A stretch of DNA of 23,493 bases from Chrysochromulina tobinii (Eukaryota > Haptophyta > Prymnesiales > Chrysochromulinaceae). Position numbers and translations under genes: made by a program. The DNA lies in the NCBI GenBank assembly GCA_001275005.1, contig JWZX01002956.1:1-23493 (forward strand), given 5' to 3'. Shown here piece by piece: positions 22,686-23,493 of the stretch (within the stretch, counting starts at the first letter, position 1; every line of letters begins with the position of its first letter). The notes under the pieces are model-generated. The model worked only from the letters and a program-made list of their open reading frames with translations, did not search any database and was not told the origin of the DNA.

Positions 22686-23060
22686 GTCCCACCGCAGCCG
22701 CCGCCCGACCTCCGCGCCAAGCCTAAGCCCCCGCCTCACCGAGCCGCCCGCGCCCGCCTGCCGCAGCCGCCACCGCAGGTAGGCCATCCCGCCGGCGCCA
22801 CCGGACCCGCCCGCCGAAGGCGCCGCCCGCGCCGTACGGTAAATAGGCTCACCGGCCGCCGCCGTACGGTACGTAGGCTCGCCGGCCCGCCGCAGGCGCC
22901 GCCGGAGACCGCCATCCGCAGGCACCGTCCAAGACCGCCCGCCTCAGGTGCCGCCGGAGGTGCAGGATTGCCCGCCGGAGGTGCCCGCCGGAGGCGCTGC
23001 CGAAGACAGCCCGCCGCAGGCGCCGCCTGAGCCCGCCGTAGGCAATCATCCTGCGGTGCT
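22686..23060. repeat. Degenerate GC-rich minisatellite
   Basis: The region is built from variants of CCGCCGCAGGCGCC and CCGCCGGAGGTG words at irregular spacing of about 13-30 bases. Open frames through it on both strands are Arg/Ala/Gly/Pro strings, by-products of the repeat. It probably carries no gene. Confidence 0.6.
22831..22890. repeat. Two 30-bp tandem units with GCCGTACGGT
   Basis: 22831-22860 and 22861-22890 share GCCGTACGGT, then four variable bases, then AGGCTC and CCGGCC. They lie inside the minisatellite. A related GTACGGCTCGCC word occurs at about 43-53 of the window. Confidence 0.7.
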
Positions 23061-23493
23061 TGCTGGTGCTGCAGTGGCGGCGAGGGGCGCACGGATGCCG
23101 TTGCCCTGGCGGATGCGCGGCTGATGGTGATGAACTAACAATGAGATTAGGGGAGTATAGCGTACTGCGTACAGAACGCAGTGGTAGCATGTAAATTCGT
23201 ACATGGTGGAAGTATAATGCATAGATCATCATCATAGTTTACATACTACTCATTGCGCGCCTTCCGCGGCGCAATTTGTTGCGCGCCGTTCCGGCAAAAC
23301 TTCACATCCAACATCGAAAAGTCGCCGGGGCCGCAGCCAACTCTTGTTTCGCTGCCTGTCAGTTTTGTGGGAAAAATCTGGGTCGATCGGTCGGCCCTCT
23401 CCCTCCCGACCGACCGAGGCTCCGACCGAGACCATCAGACCCCCTACCTAGAGATGACCCCCTACCTACCTACTATCGGTGATCCCTCCACTA
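23061..23493. other. Non-coding right end with short repeats
   Basis: No gene is seen. It includes an AT-richer stretch (23130-23250), two TTGCGCGCC words (23253-23261 and 23279-23287) around a small GCGCAA/TTGCGC hairpin, an 8-bp inverted repeat TCGGTCGG/CCGACCGA (23387-23394 with 23406-23413), and the start of an 18-bp direct repeat, GACCCCCTACCTA at 23438 and 23456, which may continue past the window. Confidence 0.45.

Noticed and set aside
22736-23092. Minus-strand frames through the GC minisatellite
   Set aside because: Arg/Ala/Gly/Pro strings created by the repeat; open in several frames at once.

Overview
The window looks like nuclear DNA of a flagellated, photosynthetic protist. The genes are long, uninterrupted and GC-rich, lie on both strands, and show no bacterial operon structure or convincing Shine-Dalgarno sites. 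The products are eukaryotic: an ankyrin/BART/MAP3K-type kinase, a SHIPPO (PGPG-repeat) protein, a prostaglandin-E-synthase-2 homologue, a six-EF-hand protein, PCMT, a membrane-anchored DPP IV-like peptidase and a TPR co-chaperone-like protein. Three other products start with a signal peptide, and two of these also carry a twin-arginine thylakoid-lumen signal. That combination points to a complex plastid reached through the secretory system. A haptophyte (Chrysochromulina/Prymnesium-like) is my best guess; this is inference from gene style, not a database match.

Layout. 1-280: GC-rich repeat edge. 281-3868: three minus-strand genes (plastid/lumen protein, SHIPPO protein, PTGES2 homologue). A 143-bp divergent gap at 3869-4011 leads to four plus-strand genes (ankyrin-BART-kinase, coiled-coil protein with a 50-residue duplication, TPR protein, PCMT), ending at 10658. 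11091-14571: two minus-strand genes (low-complexity ankyrin protein; protein with a possible uracil-DNA-glycosylase-like fold). They are divergent from a plus-strand plastid-targeted protein (14766-15713). Next come a small minus-strand six-cysteine lumen protein (16102-16578), divergent from the plus-strand EF-hand protein (16807-18636), and then the minus-strand DPP IV-like gene (19359-21869). From about 21900 to the end there are tandem repeats, a perfect 17-bp hairpin, a weak candidate split gene and a degenerate GC minisatellite.

How the genes fit together. There is no single pathway. Two weak themes appear. One is cilium/flagellum: the SHIPPO protein, a BART domain (a fold that binds ARL2/ARL3 GTPases), and possibly the EF-hand protein with SPR motifs. 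The other is plastid: the proteins at 281-1369, 14766-15713 and 16102-16578. PCMT, the TPR protein with an intact Hsp90/Hsp70 clamp and the DPP-like peptidase concern protein repair and turnover.

The most interesting signals are: the ankyrin-BART-kinase architecture; TTGAC pentamer arrays just upstream of two minus-strand start codons; an EF-hand loop widened by ten Asp/His-rich residues; a lumen protein with two evenly spaced cysteine triads; a 12-bp GC palindrome repeated downstream of two consecutive genes; and the 17-bp perfect hairpin near the right end. No tRNA, rRNA, CRISPR array, insertion sequence or viral gene was recognised.
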